Source: Nymphaea colorata (Eukaryota; Streptophyta; Magnoliopsida; Nymphaeales; Nymphaeaceae). From it: 64,000 nucleotides of DNA. The notes under the pieces are model-generated. The model ran no database searches. It saw nothing but the letters and a program-made list of their open reading frames with translations, and was not told where the DNA came from. Shown in pieces: positions 47,690 through 58,800 of the stretch; the first letter of the stretch is position 1; every line of letters starts with the position of its first letter. Position numbers and translations under genes: made by a program. The stretch is taken from positions 9,289,353 through 9,353,352 of the forward strand of contig NC_045141.1 of assembly GCF_008831285.2 (NCBI RefSeq), written 5' to 3'.

Positions 47690-48025
47690 CGTCAACAACA
47701 AGAACAAACATCCAGGTTGGAGCTATGATAGAAAGTTTGCAACACTAAAACAAACTAACAAAGAAATCATGAATAAACTAATAAAAAGATGCATATTGTC
47801 ATTGCCGAAAGTCTCCAACCCTCCTTGTAATGGGAAGGAACAAAAATCAGTTCTACAAATTTCACTAAGCACCAAGATATATGATACTGAAGTCTTCCTA
47901 TTACTTATAATATAATATAGGATGCCGCAGACAAAGAGTTGATCAAAATAACTCCAGGACAACTAGAGATAATCACTAATCTTTTCCCAAAACATGACAA
48001 GGAAACAATGTCAATGGTCAAAAAT
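47690..48025 (+). pseudogene. Old gypsy (Tat/Ogre-like) gag fragment
   Basis: The plus strand reads NKHPGWSYDRKFATLKQ, close to NKHPSWSYDRKFTPLN in the gag at about 62070-62120. A decayed zinc-binding region follows, and then ADKELIKITPGQLEIITNLF, close to the NKDLKVDD...IPEVLRNLF text of element A gag. It is more diverged than elements A and B and lacks flanking LTRs here. Confidence 0.65.
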
Positions 48026-48029
48026 ATTT

Positions 48030-48890
48030 ATGCTCAAGTTCCATCTCACACAACACCAAATATTGCTTTTGTGAACACCTTGTTCCCAACGGAACGTTGG
48101 CAATGGTCCCTTTTTTTTACAATGCTTGGTACTGCTTCAAGATATCAAAGGATGCATTTGTGTGAACCACACCCAATCGGCCAGCTTTTATAAGTACTAG
48201 TGGTAACTATGTATTGTCCTTTCCTCACTTCCCTCTCTGCTCTCACTAAGATGAGCTCTGCACCTTGAAAAACTCCTATAGGAACCATCCTTCCATCTTA
48301 CTCTCTATCATCTCACCTCGATCGATCTCCCTCCTTCCAAAAGACTCCCTCTCTCTCTCACGATCTTCTGTCATTGCATCAACTACTGTGCTGTTGCCAT
48401 CAAAGAAATGCCGAGAGGAGCAGGTCATGACCTTTGTTTGTATTTTCATTTCATTGTGTTGTATTTTAGTTGGATTTTAAGTGAATCCTCTTTATAAACT
48501 TGTTGTCTGCTCATTTCTCACGTTTTTTCGTTGTTCTCTTTGATTTGCACTTTCGATGGCTCAGTTTTTTCACCATTTTTCTTGATTTTGAATCTTTTAC
48601 TCCTATTATCTCCTCTCCATTCACAAATTCTCACGAAAAATCAAACAAAATTTTCTTTTTGTCTTTGTTGTTCTTGATTTTGCTTCAATCATAAGGGTCT
48701 CTTTCTATAACTGTGATTGATGTTCTATGCATTTTGTTTTATGTTAAGAACCTATTTTATCACTTTGCTATTGTTTGATGTTGTTCTTGGGTCTTGGAGA
48801 ACCATGCCTGTAGATACATTAAGATTCAATAAAGTTGAATATTTTAGTTTCTATCTTTTTATGGACCTTCTAATCATTAATCTTTGGTTT
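48030..48890. other. Non-coding stretch before the MMS19 relic
   Basis: No recognisable gene. Frames at 48265-48480 and 48500-48694 are Ser/Phe-rich and match nothing I know. Part may be intron of the MMS19 relic. Confidence 0.35.
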
Positions 48891-48894
48891 TCAG

Positions 48895-50400
48895 AATGCA
48901 TTATATTCTACTTCTTTTTTGAGCCATTTTGCATTCCATTGCTTCTTGAGAAGCTTACTTCATCATATAGATAGCTAAGGTTAGTTTAAAATATGTTTTC
49001 ATCATTGTGAGGATTGACATTAATTTATGTTCATTGCGTTTGTAAATTTCAACAGTGGCTTATAGTAGTAGGGATTTTTTTTAAAGTTTGCAGTATGTTA
49101 GCCACTGTGTGATACAATATGGGTTGGATATGATGTCAAACCATGACAATGCTATCTATTTATCCTTAAAAGACATAATATTTACATTTTCATCATCACA
49201 AGAACTAGTAACATCATCTACTTTGGAGCTGCTGGAGAAGCCATCCAAGGTGAATGAAGTCATAAAAGAGGCCCTTATGTGCTGGGCAAACTGTGTTGTG
49301 GTATGTGATGGGTCAAATGAAGACTTCCTTCTTCTAACGATGCAAGACAGTGACATGGTGATGATATTTAGTTCCATAACTAGGGATTATTGCTTGGCAT
49401 GCATGTCAAGAAAATGCAAGAAAGAAGTTAAATGCACTTGTTAGTTTTATATCTGTGGCTGAAAAAGTTTCAGCTACTTGTTGCACCAAGGTTATTGAAT
49501 GTTTTTTTTCCATGCCTAATGGTTTTATTAGGTATTTCTATGAGAGATGTTCCATTCGATTCAGTTCCAGATGAGAACAACTCATTTTCCATTAAGTTGA
49601 ACTTTGGAGCTCTTTTCCTGTGCATTGAACTTCTTACTGCATGTAGGAATTTGGCTGTAGATTTGGTTTCTAGAGATGTTTCTTCACAACATGTTCCTTC
49701 TAGACATGGTTGGTTCCATTTGCTTCAAAATTTTGGTAAACCTTTGGTACTTGGTATTAGATTTGCTTTATCATCAGCTGAAGGTACTACTATTAAGAAT
49801 CAGGCCATTCAAGGGGCAGATGGAATATATGTAGGTTGGCATATATACTTGATCTAATAGCCTATCATGCTTAATTATTTTCTCTGTTTACAATTTTCGT
49901 ACATCTATTTGTGGTAGTGTCAAAATACATTAAGTGCAAAAAGAAAAAACATTGAGTTTACTAGGCATATGGAAACACATATCTATTCAACTTTTTATTT
50001 ATTTTATCTTTGTCATAGTGAGATGTTTGTAGAAATTGGCAATGTTTCTAAGATGTTTTTCACCACTCCCTAAAGTTGTATTTGAGGATATTTTGAGAAG
50101 CTTTATTTTGATCATATTTGACAGCTGCACAGAGAAAGGTTTTCGGAAACATTCTTTGAAAAATCTGGTGCAAATTGGTTCATCAATTGAAAAATTTGGT
50201 GACCCCAAAAGATCCATAAGCTACACAAATATTGTTGTCGAGAGGTCTCTACCATGGCCCATGCATGATTCTTCTATACCTCTATCAGTGAAGCTGGAGG
50301 TTCTCTGTGACATTGGCACTAGGAAGGTTGATTTTGCCATGAGAATAGTTGAAGGACTAAAGGAGATTCTTTCTAGTAATCTGATTGAGGCTTTAGTATG
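48895..50400 (+). pseudogene. MMS19: MMS19 homologue, multi-exon pseudogene fragment
   Basis: Four exon-like blocks in order match the middle of plant MMS19, a HEAT-repeat adaptor that hands Fe-S clusters to DNA-repair and replication enzymes. Block 1 (48895-48980) reads FFEPFCIPLLLEKLTSS. Block 2 (about 49083-49400) reads SLQYVSHCVIQYGLD, then NEVIKEALMCWANCVVV. Block 3 (about 49400-49850) reads LNALVSFISVAEKVSATCC, then SIKLNFGALFLCIELLTACR. Block 4 (about 50019-50397) reads VVFEDILRSFILIIFDSC, KHSLKNLVQIGSSIEKF and LPLSVKLEVLCDIGTRKVDF-like text (IPLSVKLEVLCDIGTRKVDF). Acceptor (TTTTCAG at 48894) and donor (GTATGT at 50397) remnants show it was not retroposed. Disabling changes are TAG at 48972-48974 and 50030-50032, a frameshift near 49395, and another at the T8 run near 49505. 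N- and C-terminal parts are missing. The segment 50877-51030 is unassigned. Confidence 0.85.
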
Positions 50401-51164
50401 TTCTGTTATGATGTTTTGCACACATTAAAATGCTTCTTCTTAGTTCTTGAAATATTATTTGGCCCTATCTGCCAAAAGCTTTAGTTAGTCTTATGTTTTC
50501 CTTTTACGGTTTCCATTATTTTTGTTTTGATCTTGGCTTGTTTATTAGTATAAAAAAAGGTCCTGACCTCAATCGACTATAGTAAAGAGCTCTTGGTGGA
50601 ACTCTTTCATGATTGCCTCACCTTCTTTGCTTTTGGCATGCCTCATGCTTTTTAGAGTTCATTTCTTTTTTACCTCTTTCAATGTTTAGCTTCCAACATC
50701 TATCAAACCAATCTCTTCTAAGCCTGTAAGAATTCCAGTGGCCCAACTATTTCATAAATCTAGAGTGATGGCCTTTCTTGTTTAACTTAAGGATTCTCTG
50801 ATAGTATTTTTATGGCACTATGTTCAATTATCTTTTTTTTTCCTTTTCTTTTAGTTACTCATATTTATTTCAGGTATTGCAAGATCTTTTGCCAATTCCC
50901 AATGTTGCAGAACAACATGAAGTGCAGGACTTTTTAAGTGCTTCATCAAAGGTTCTTTTTCTCCTCAATGCACCCCATCATCTGCTGAAGTTTAAGTCAA
51001 ATTCCTTTATATTAAATTGGTTATGGACCTATGGTCATCTTTTAAGCTAATGCTTGCAATTGTTTCTCCTTTCGCTCATTCTACAAAATTATTCATATGG
51101 AAAATCAACATCAGTCATGGAAACGTTAGTAGCCATGAAAACGTATGGAAAATCAAAATTATTC
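50400..51164. other. Unassigned sequence and filler before truncated gypsy copy
   Basis: A possible exon after TTATTTCAG (50875) reads VLQDLLPIPNVAEQHEVQDF, which I cannot assign. 51085-51164 contains duplicated short words (TATGGAAAATCAA at 51096 and 51144; AAAATTATTC at 51085 and 51155) next to the breakpoint at 51165. Confidence 0.45.
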
Positions 51165-51420
51165 GTACAACCAATACTCTCTAGGCCAATTAATTTGGTG
51201 GATGTACCCAAAATAAGAACAATGAAGGAAGGACCTTTGGAAGAATGGATGCAGAGTACAGAGATAGGCGAATCATCCGGAAGTGCCTATATTAATTCAA
51301 GCAGTCGTATGAGTTACCAAAAACATCCCTTGTATACTCATTTCACGAGAGACCCTAAGGGATTTCAGTTGCTTCTGAAATGTGGCTATTGTCCATTTAC
51401 TGACCTCTAGAAGAATGAAG
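51165..51420 (+). pseudogene. Protease-to-RT linker of element C
   Basis: Reads RPINLVDVPKIRTMKEGPLE, then EWMQSTEIGESSGSAYINSS and YTHFTRDPKGFQLLLK. This is the same conserved linker as in element A (36729-37000) and at 63130-63350. It ends at a stop (TAG) where A reads Lys. Confidence 0.75.
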
Positions 51421-51441
51421 ATGGCATCTTGCAGCCGATCA

Positions 51442-51690
51442 GTATTCCTTTTTAGATGAACACCAGAGGACTGAGATATCATAAAGAAATTTGAAGAAGA
51501 TCGTGTTGGCTGATAGTATTCGCCTTTGTTTTTAAACGCTCTCATGAATTTTGTAATCTTAGCTTCTACTTGTATGGTCTCATGAGAGGACCCCCCCTCT
51601 ATGAACTACGCGCTTTCGATATGCAATGCATATAATCTTTTGTTATCAATTTTAATTTTGTTCAATTTTCCTTTATCCTCCTTTTTACAG
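51442..51690 (+). other. Possible intron between protease and RT of element C
   Basis: GTATTCC at 51442 and a pyrimidine-rich acceptor CTCCTTTTTACAG ending at 51690 enclose 249 bp of non-coding sequence. Position and splice-site text match the 217-bp interval in element A. In copy B the acceptor reads TTTATGGG and is lost. Confidence 0.45.
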
Positions 51691-51899
51691 GATGTCAGAA
51701 CTCAACATGTCTCAAGTTTTTCTTTTTCCTTGGAAGCCCCCCACAAAAAGCATTTATCAAACAAGCAGTCGGTGAAATAGAACCTACAACTATACTCTAG
51801 TTGAAATTACTAACATTCACTCAGATTAAAAAATAAGAACATCCATCGTCCATAATTAATGATCTGATTGGAGAGATTAATCTTGGAACCAATGAGAAT

Positions 51900-53250
51900 C
51901 CTAAAATCCTTCAAATTGACACCAGTTTGTCAGTAGACGAGAAGAAAAAATTAGTGGATTTTCTTATAAGCCACCAAAGTGTCTTTGCATAGACTTATGA
52001 AGATATGCCGGGCTTAGACCTCTAATGGGTTGAACATCGTTTGCCCTTAAGTCGTAGTTGTAAGCTAGCAAAACAAAAGTTGTGCAAGCTTGATCTTTGA
52101 CTAGAAAAGTCCATAAAGAAGGGTTAGAGGACCTACTAAAGGCAAAATTCATTTACGCCATCGATTACCCTGAATGGTTAGCTAATATTATGGTAGTATC
52201 CAAGAAAAATGGCAAAGTAAGGTTGTCCATCGACTTTCAAGACCTGAATAAAGCTACACCATAAGACGATTACCCACTTCCAAACATTGATTTATTGGTA
52301 GTCAGTACTACAGCCATGCTATGTTCTCTTTTGTGGATAGATATTCAGGATATAATCAAATCAAATTAGAAGTCAATGATCAACCTAAGACCACTTTTAC
52401 TACACCCTGAGGCACTTTCTGTTACACAGTGATGCCGTTTGGGTTAAAAAATGCTAGAGCAACTTACCAAAGAGCCATGACTGTTATCTTCCATGACCAG
52501 ATCAACAAAATCATGGATACATATATCGATGACATATTAATTAAATCTAAGACAAGAGAAGACCACATTGAAAACCTTACCTAGGTGTTTGAAAGACTCT
52601 TATAGTACAAGCTTCCTTTGAATCCTCAAAAATGTGTGTTTGGGGTTGAATCAGGTAAACTTTTGGGTTTCATGGTCAGTAAGAGGGGGATTGCAATGGA
52701 TCTTACCAAAAGCCAAAACAACAATCGATATGTCACCACCTACCAACATTATGGAACTACGATGTTTGCAGGGCGAATTCAGTTCATCAAACGATTCATC
52801 TCTAATCTAGCCATGAAATGTGAACAATTCAACCAGATGCTAAGAAAAGACATCAAGTTTGAATGGGGTTATGAGTGCCAACAAACATTTAAAAGGACCA
52901 AGAAATACCTTCTAATGCCACCAATCCTAAAACCCGATGTTGGGTAGACCATTGCTGCTTTACATCATAGTAAATGAGTTAGCATGTGGTGCCTTTTTGG
53001 CACAACATGAGAAAGGAAGTCGTATCGAGCATGTAATTTATTACATTAGCAAAACTTTTATCTAGTATGAAAAGAAGTACTATCAAATGAAAAAAACTTG
53101 TCTAGCATTGGTTTGGATGTGTTATAAGTTGAGACATTATTTATTAGCTTGCGAGATCAAGATACTCTCCAAGCTAAATCCCCTTAAATATATCTCAAAA
53201 GAACCATTCCTTAATGGGTGTATCACCAAATGACATGTTTTGCTGATGCA
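51900..53250 (+). pseudogene. Reverse transcriptase and RNase H of element C
   Basis: Reads AMFSFVDRYSGYNQIKLEVN, then GTFCYTVMPFGLKNARATYQ, DTYIDDILIKSKTREDH and LNPQKCVFGVESGKLLGFMV. The RNase H side continues with RIQFIKRFISNLA, FEWGYECQQTFKRTKKYL, then IEHVIYY and LALVWMCYKLRHYLL near 53030-53140. Both RT catalytic motifs (VDRYSGYNQ and YIDD) are kept, unlike element A, but several stops interrupt the frame, for example the Trp in TTPWGTF and the Gln in THxQV. Confidence 0.88.
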
Positions 53251-53379
53251 ATATGATCTTGAATATGTGTTCCAAAAGTCAATCAAAGGACAAGCAATTG
53301 CAGACCTGTTAGCAGACTTTCCCCAGTACAACGAAATCAAAACGAACGATGAGTTTCCGGTCAAACATGTACTAAGATT

Positions 53380-54230
53380 GGAAACGGTCCCAGTGTGGAA
53401 GATGTTCTTTGATGGATTCAGGAACGTGATGAGAGCAGGTTTAAGCATTCTACATATCACTCCAGAAGATGAAATGATCTCATATTCTTTGAAACTTGAT
53501 TTTTTATGTACCTATAATACAACAAATAAGAAACCCTCATACAAGGACTTCATTCTTTATTATTGAGTTTCCAAGTGAAAAGGGTGCATGCCTTCGGTTG
53601 CTCTCAACTTATCATAAATCAAGTAAATAGAAAGTGGCAAGTCAAAAACAAAAAATTGGTGCCATATCAAGAGATTGCCATCACCTTGATTTGTTAGTTT
53701 GAAGAAGTACAGCTGGCTCACTTAAAAAGAGAAGACAACCCTATTGCAGATGGCCTCGCAACCTTAGGATTTACTATCTCTTTTCGAACCAACCAAGCAG
53801 TTCGTTCTTTTGAGATTGAAAAATTGGAACGTTCAGCTTTTGAAGTGGTGAAGCATGTTCATCATATTCAAGAAGGGAATATGCCTTGGTATCATTACAT
53901 CAAAAGGTATATTGAGAGTAGAGAATTCCCGACTGGAATGCCCAAAAATGAACAAAAAACAACTCAACGTATGTCCGCAAGGTATTTTATTCTTGGAGGA
54001 GTGTTATACAGGTGTGAGTTTAGTACCAAATACTCTTGGTACCTTGATGAAGATGAGGAAAAAGAGGTCATTGAAGAGTCGCATTGAGGAGACTGTGGGG
54101 GCCATGTTGGTTACCAAACCCTCACCAAGCAAATATTTTGAGCATGATATTATTGGCCCACTATGCAAAAGGATTGTTACCAATTCGTCAAAAGATGTAA
54201 AGCTGGAAGTTCCAATTATCCATCCACTAG
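53380..54230 (+). pseudogene. Archaeal-type RNase H and linker of element C
   Basis: WKMFFDGFRNVMRAGLSI keeps the first catalytic Asp (FDG). EDEMISYSLKLDFLCTYNT follows, but the usual NMAEYEAL block is frameshifted. The linker reads FEIEKLERSAFEVVKHVHHI, then ESREFPTGMPKNEQ (53820-54090). Confidence 0.75.
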
Positions 54231-54239
54231 CCTCTCACT

Positions 54240-55120
54240 TGCATTTGGTTTCAATGTAGGCATTTGACATAGTCGGACCAATATCCCTTGCAACTTCTAG
54301 TAGCCACAAGTATTTTCTTGCTATAATGGACTATTTTACCAAATGAGTAGACGTTGTCAAGCTCAGAACAGTAGAAGGGCGTCATGTAGTGTCCTTCATT
54401 TCCAATCTTAGTAGATTTGGAATTTCTTTGTAGATTTGGAGTCTCTCATGATATAGTATCTGATAACGAAACTCATTTCAAAAATGAAAGATGAGGTAGT
54501 TATGCAGCAAATATTGCATCATGCATCATTTTTCAGCTCCTTATTACCCCAAGGTAATGGGCAAGCAGAGGCCACTAATAAGATCTTGGTCTTCATCCTG
54601 GAGCAGACAGTAGAAACTTGGAGTGACTGACATAAAAAGATACATGACGCTGTGTTGGTATATCGCACTACTATGAGAACTCCAACAAATGCTACTCCAG
54701 AGGATCTAGTCTACAAAACAGAAGTGGTTCTACCATTATATGTACTGAAACCTACTTTGAAGTTCGCTTATCTTATAGAGCTTCCTCTAAATTAATATTA
54801 GTAGAAAAGACTAATGCAACTCGATTTGCTATTTGAAAACAGCTAAAAGCAGCTGAGCACGCTGAAGCCTATCGTCAAAGGGTGGCTAGATAATTTGCCA
54901 AGTCAGTTATCAAAAGACATTTCAAAGTGAATGACTTGGTCTTACTATCTATGGTATACCTAGAGGATGACCACCTGGTAAGTGGGCACCAAATTGGGAA
55001 GGCCCATATGTTATTAAAGAAGTCTTGCCCCGTAATTCATACCAATTGATTGATGCTAATGGGGTGGAACTTGTCGATCCTATTAACGCTCTTCATCTCA
55101 AGAAATTCTACGTCTAGTCC
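54240..55120 (+). pseudogene. Integrase of element C
   Basis: FDIVGPISLATSSSHKYFLA, then MDYFTK and VDVVKLRTVEG near 54258-54370 carry the first catalytic Asp. VSDNETHFKN (about 54460) carries the second. A frameshifted HHFSAPYYPK...NGQAEATNK block (about 54520-54580) carries the Glu. The C-terminus reads WEGPYVIKEVLPRNSYQLID, then ANGVELVDPINALHLKKFYV, ending near 55118. No chromodomain follows. Confidence 0.85.
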
Positions 55121-55280
55121 TCTTGTATTCACTTTTCAATCAATGACAAATATTTGTTTTTTCCACATTCAATCTAGTATTCATTTTGGATTCTCCTCAG
55201 TCATAAAACGTAACAATTACATTAGGGTATTTTTTTTATTATTTTATAATTATCACTCCAGACTTGAGAGCAACCCATGC

Positions 55281-55525
55281 AAGTAAAGGGTTAAACTTGA
55301 AATGCAAAGCAACCCACATAGGTAAGGGGTAAACTTACAATGCAAATTAACCCACTCAAGTAAGGGGTCAAACGTGAACTCAGTCTTGCCCAAAATCACT
55401 CAGGTAAGGGGTCAAACGTGAACTCAGTCTTGCCCAAAATCGCTCAGGTAAGGGGTTAAACCTGAACTCAATTTAACTCAAATAACCCACTCAGGTAAGG
55501 AGTTAAACCTGAAACCTCACTCCAA
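55281..55525 (+). repeat. Six-unit 38-46 bp minisatellite in the 3' UTR of element C
   Basis: Units beginning (A/G)GTAAGGGGTNAAAC start at 55281, 55321, 55359, 55403, 55447 and 55493. The two units at 55359 and 55403 are nearly identical over 44 bp. Element A has three units at the same place. Confidence 0.88.
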
Positions 55526-55589
55526 ATATATTTGTCTGAAAAATCTGGGGTATTTATCTTTGCCACTAAGCGTGGCTAGAGCTGGCTTA

Positions 55590-55606
55590 GTAACAAAGCG
55601 GGCATC
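55590..55606 (+). other. Polypurine tract of element C
   Basis: GTAACAAAGCGGGCATC directly precedes the LTR start TGTTATCAACCC at 55607. The equivalent tract in element A is AACAAAGAAGGGCATT. Confidence 0.65.
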
Positions 55607-56179
55607 TGTTATCAACCCAAATTCTCTCAAAAATATTGTATTTGGATTTAATCTTTGGATCCTAATACCAATCCTAGATCCAAAACAAATTCATGACTAT
55701 TTGATCCAAAATAAACCCCTAAACCCATGTCTGATCCCAATCACAAAATTCAAATCCAAAACCCAACTTTAGATGCGAAATTGAAATTTGAAATCCAAAT
55801 TTTGGATCCGAATTAGATCTAAAACAGAAGTTTAGATCTAAATCAAAAATTTCAAACTCAGAATCCAAAGCTGAGATCAGAACTACAAAAGTTGATGCTA
55901 TGAGCACTGCACGCATGCACGGACAGACCTTTCCTTTGTTTTATATCTCGCTCTCATGCCAAAAATATGTTTTCAACTTAAACCATTCACTAGAACGCGT
56001 TGAAGACCAGTTGGACCCAATTCGGATTTAAAACAAGCCCGAAGACAATCAAAACGGAGTCGGCCTCCCCGTTTAACACTTTTAAAAAAAATGGCTTAAT
56101 GTTTTTTATATGGACAACTCTTTCTTTTTTGTTTTTACTTATTTATTTCATTCTATTTGATTTAAAAAAAAAAATGCTC

Positions 56180-56198
56180 GCACGACAAGATGTCGTGC
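56180..56198. other. Perfect palindrome in LTR U3
   Basis: GCACGACAAGATGTCGTGC: 8-bp arms with a 3-nt centre, inside a GC-rich part of an otherwise AT-rich LTR upstream of its TATA box. Confidence 0.8.
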
Positions 56199-56539
56199 CC
56201 CCGTGCGATATAAAATCATGTGAAACGATCACACGGGCGACCACGTGCACGCTACCACGCGCCATTCACCGACATTCATCTGTGGCTAAGGCGGGGCTTG
56301 CACACGGCGCAGGCCCCATTTCCATGCTAAAACCACCCAAAGGGGCGGTTTTGGCTGGGTGTGCAATGGCCCTGCCCACAGCCCAAAGGGGTATTTTCTG
56401 GGCTAATGGCCAATCCCACTTTGTCAAAGCCTATTTAAAAAAATAAAGTTAAAAATTATTCAAAAAATACTTGAAATTTGCATGAAAAACTTATTAAATT
56501 AAAAAAAATCAAATTTTGAGTTTTGGTTTCAAAAAACCA

Positions 56540-56547
56540 TATAAATA
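56540..56547 (+). promoter_or_regulatory. LTR TATA box (copies C/B)
   Basis: TATAAATA followed by a pyrimidine-rich leader (CTTCTCTCT). It is conserved at the same place in the 5' LTR of element A and deleted from the 3' LTR of A. Confidence 0.65.
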
Positions 56548-57717
56548 ACACCACAATCTTCTCTCTAGAGCATGAACAAATCCTTGGGGGAACCTTTAGT
56601 ACTTTCTCACTTGAAATCTAGAGTTTTCCTTAGCTCTATATTTTCTACTTCTCTCTTCTTCTCTTCTTCTTCTCCAAGCTTAGGAGCAAGCTTCCTCAAG
56701 CTCCAACTCTTCAAGGGAACACAAGGAGGTTTATTGGAGTGACACCTTCATCACCTTGGAACTGTATCCGAGGTAACCCTAAGATCATCCAAAGAAGGAG
56801 ATTCATTTTTTAAAATCATTCTTGTTAGAGGTATGTAATCAACATTCCAGTCCATTTTATTTTTTTACTTTTTCTCTTCTTCATCTCCCCATGACCATAT
56901 TAGTTAACTCTCAAATCTTCATTTCGATGTCAATAGCTATTCTTGAGTGCATGGGGTGCATGAAAAGGTGAAATGAGATTTTATTTTAGGATTGAAACAT
57001 GCTTCTCTCTTCTCTTAAATGTTATTTTGCTTTGAGATGTTGTTCACTATTGGTTGATTGATTTTTCTCATTTATATATGAATGAACGGTGAGAAAGAAT
57101 GTTTGGGTTGGGATATTTCTTCATTCTTATGTTGATTTTGAGGTTGGGAAAACCCCTCGCGAATATGTATGTATTTAAATTCATTTTCACGTCATTATCA
57201 CGCTTAGTTTATCTTTTAATCACCCAATTAGAAACCCCAATGAGTGCTTTATAATGTTGCTTGACTTTCTCCCATACCCAATGGCGGGAGAAATATATTC
57301 TCTTATAATAAATGAAATAAATATTTATTTTACGTTCATGTATAAAATATTTGAAATCATGTTTTTCAAAAGATTTTCAAAAGCAAATACCCACATTAAC
57401 GAGGCCTTGGAGAGATCGCCTAGGCTCTTACATGAGTCCAGGTTCCTCTTCGACCTACATAAAAAAATTGAAGTTTGATATTTTCAAGTTATTTCTCAAT
57501 TTCAATTCTCATGAAGACATATATGTAAATACATGTTATATGTGTATATGTGCACATGATTATCTCTCTTTGTCCCTCTCTCTCTATGATTCAACATATT
57601 TTTTTATAAATTTTTATATACATAGAAATGCATATATTTGTGTTTTCCGTTTCCCTCTCTAGAATCCTTCTTCAAGTTAATATATATATGTATATATTTC
57701 TCTATCTCTTTTCCTCT

Positions 57718-57721
<4 letters not shown>

Positions 57722-57752
<31 letters not shown>
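57722..57752. repeat. (CT)n microsatellite
   Basis: About 30 bases of CT in the LTR. Confidence 0.95.
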
Positions 57753-57758
<6 letters not shown>

Positions 57759-57829
57759 AAGATCTTATTTCCTCTTTCCATTTGAGTTAATATTTTATTT
57801 TCACAATCTTTCATATACATATGTGTACA

Positions 57830-57871
<42 letters not shown>

Positions 57872-58780
57872 CATATAAAATATGTATAAAGATACATATC
57901 CCCTTCTGTTTTCAAATCTTCAATTTACTGATCTTTAAAATCTCTTTCTTTCTCTCTTTCTTTCTATGGGAGTACTTCTTTCTTTCCATTCTTTTCGATA
58001 CTTTTCTCCAAAGATCTAAGGTTTAACTTCTCATTTGACAACTTCACCAAGACCAAAAATCAAGTAATGACCCAATATTGGAATCATGCTTGATGATCTA
58101 CAACTCTATTCCATTTTCAAAAACTTTTCTCTTTTCATAAAAATACTTTTGACAATTTCACAATTATAAGATTGAGAAACTTAGATGTATATGATGGTAA
58201 GAATGCTTTTAAATGAATGTTATGATAGGAATGAATGATTTCCTTCTAATAATATATAATCAATGCATTCATACATCCACATTAACTTAACATCATTTAT
58301 AGTCATAAGCACTACTGTAAAAGAACTTAAGTAATATGAGATAAAGCTTTAACTAGGTAGTAACCGAATTAGAGCAAAACCTCAAACCTACTTAAAGTCT
58401 TAAGAGAACACCAAAGTGATTTCCAAAAATTATCTTCAAAGGTTTCTAAATAATATTTGTAAATATTTCTCAATTCAAAATTTCTTAAATCAAAATATTT
58501 TTGACTCTCAAATGATTCTTCAAAACTTTCTCAAAATCTTGAAACATCAAATTTTCAATATTTTTCTCAAAAACTACACTGCATTTAGAATGAAAATGAT
58601 GTTTAAGCCAAACGAAATGCATCAAGAATAAACATAGCCCTTGGATTGATTACCTCCCGTAAAGGTACCGAAAATGGTCAATCCTCGTACCGAGGGGCGA
58701 ATTCTTTCCCTCTCATTTAAAATAAACATCATTTTCTTGGAACACTCCAAAAACCAAATATTTTTGTGAATGCGAATAGT

Positions 58781-58800
58781 TGGTGACCGTGATGGGACCC
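58781..58800 (+). other. Primer binding site of element B
   Basis: TGGTGACCGTGATGGGACCC, two bases after the LTR. It differs from the element A site at the fourth base (TGGT for TGGC), which would create a mismatch with a tRNA ending GGTCGCCA. Confidence 0.65.

Larger units (their letters stand above)
51165..55606 (+). mobile_element. Gypsy element C, Tat/Ogre type, 5'-truncated internal region
   Basis: Homology to the internal region of element B starts abruptly at 51165 (equivalent to 63113) and runs collinearly to the purine tract and the LTR at 55607. It has lost its own 5' LTR, ORF1, gag and most of the protease. Contents: protease-side linker, possible intron, RT/RNase H, archaeal RNase H, integrase, repeated 3' UTR. 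Stops and frameshifts throughout. Confidence 0.9.
55607..58778 (+). repeat. LTR shared by gypsy copies C and B
   Basis: 3172 bp, from TGTTATCAACCC to TGCGAATA (TGCGAACA in element A). It is preceded by the purine tract of C and followed after two bases by the primer site of B, so it serves as the 3' LTR of one and the 5' LTR of the other. TATA box at 56540-56547. GC-rich U3 segment at 56170-56420 with a GCACGACA-AGA-TGTCGTGC palindrome. (CT)n at 57722-57752 and (TA)n at 57836-57860 in the U5 side. All reading frames inside (for example 56000-56446 and 57628-58026) are LTR text. Confidence 0.9.

Noticed and set aside
57254-58026. Membrane-protein-like frames near 57.3-58.0 kb.
   Set aside because: They lie in the U5 side of the LTR, with (CT)n and (TA)n tracts.
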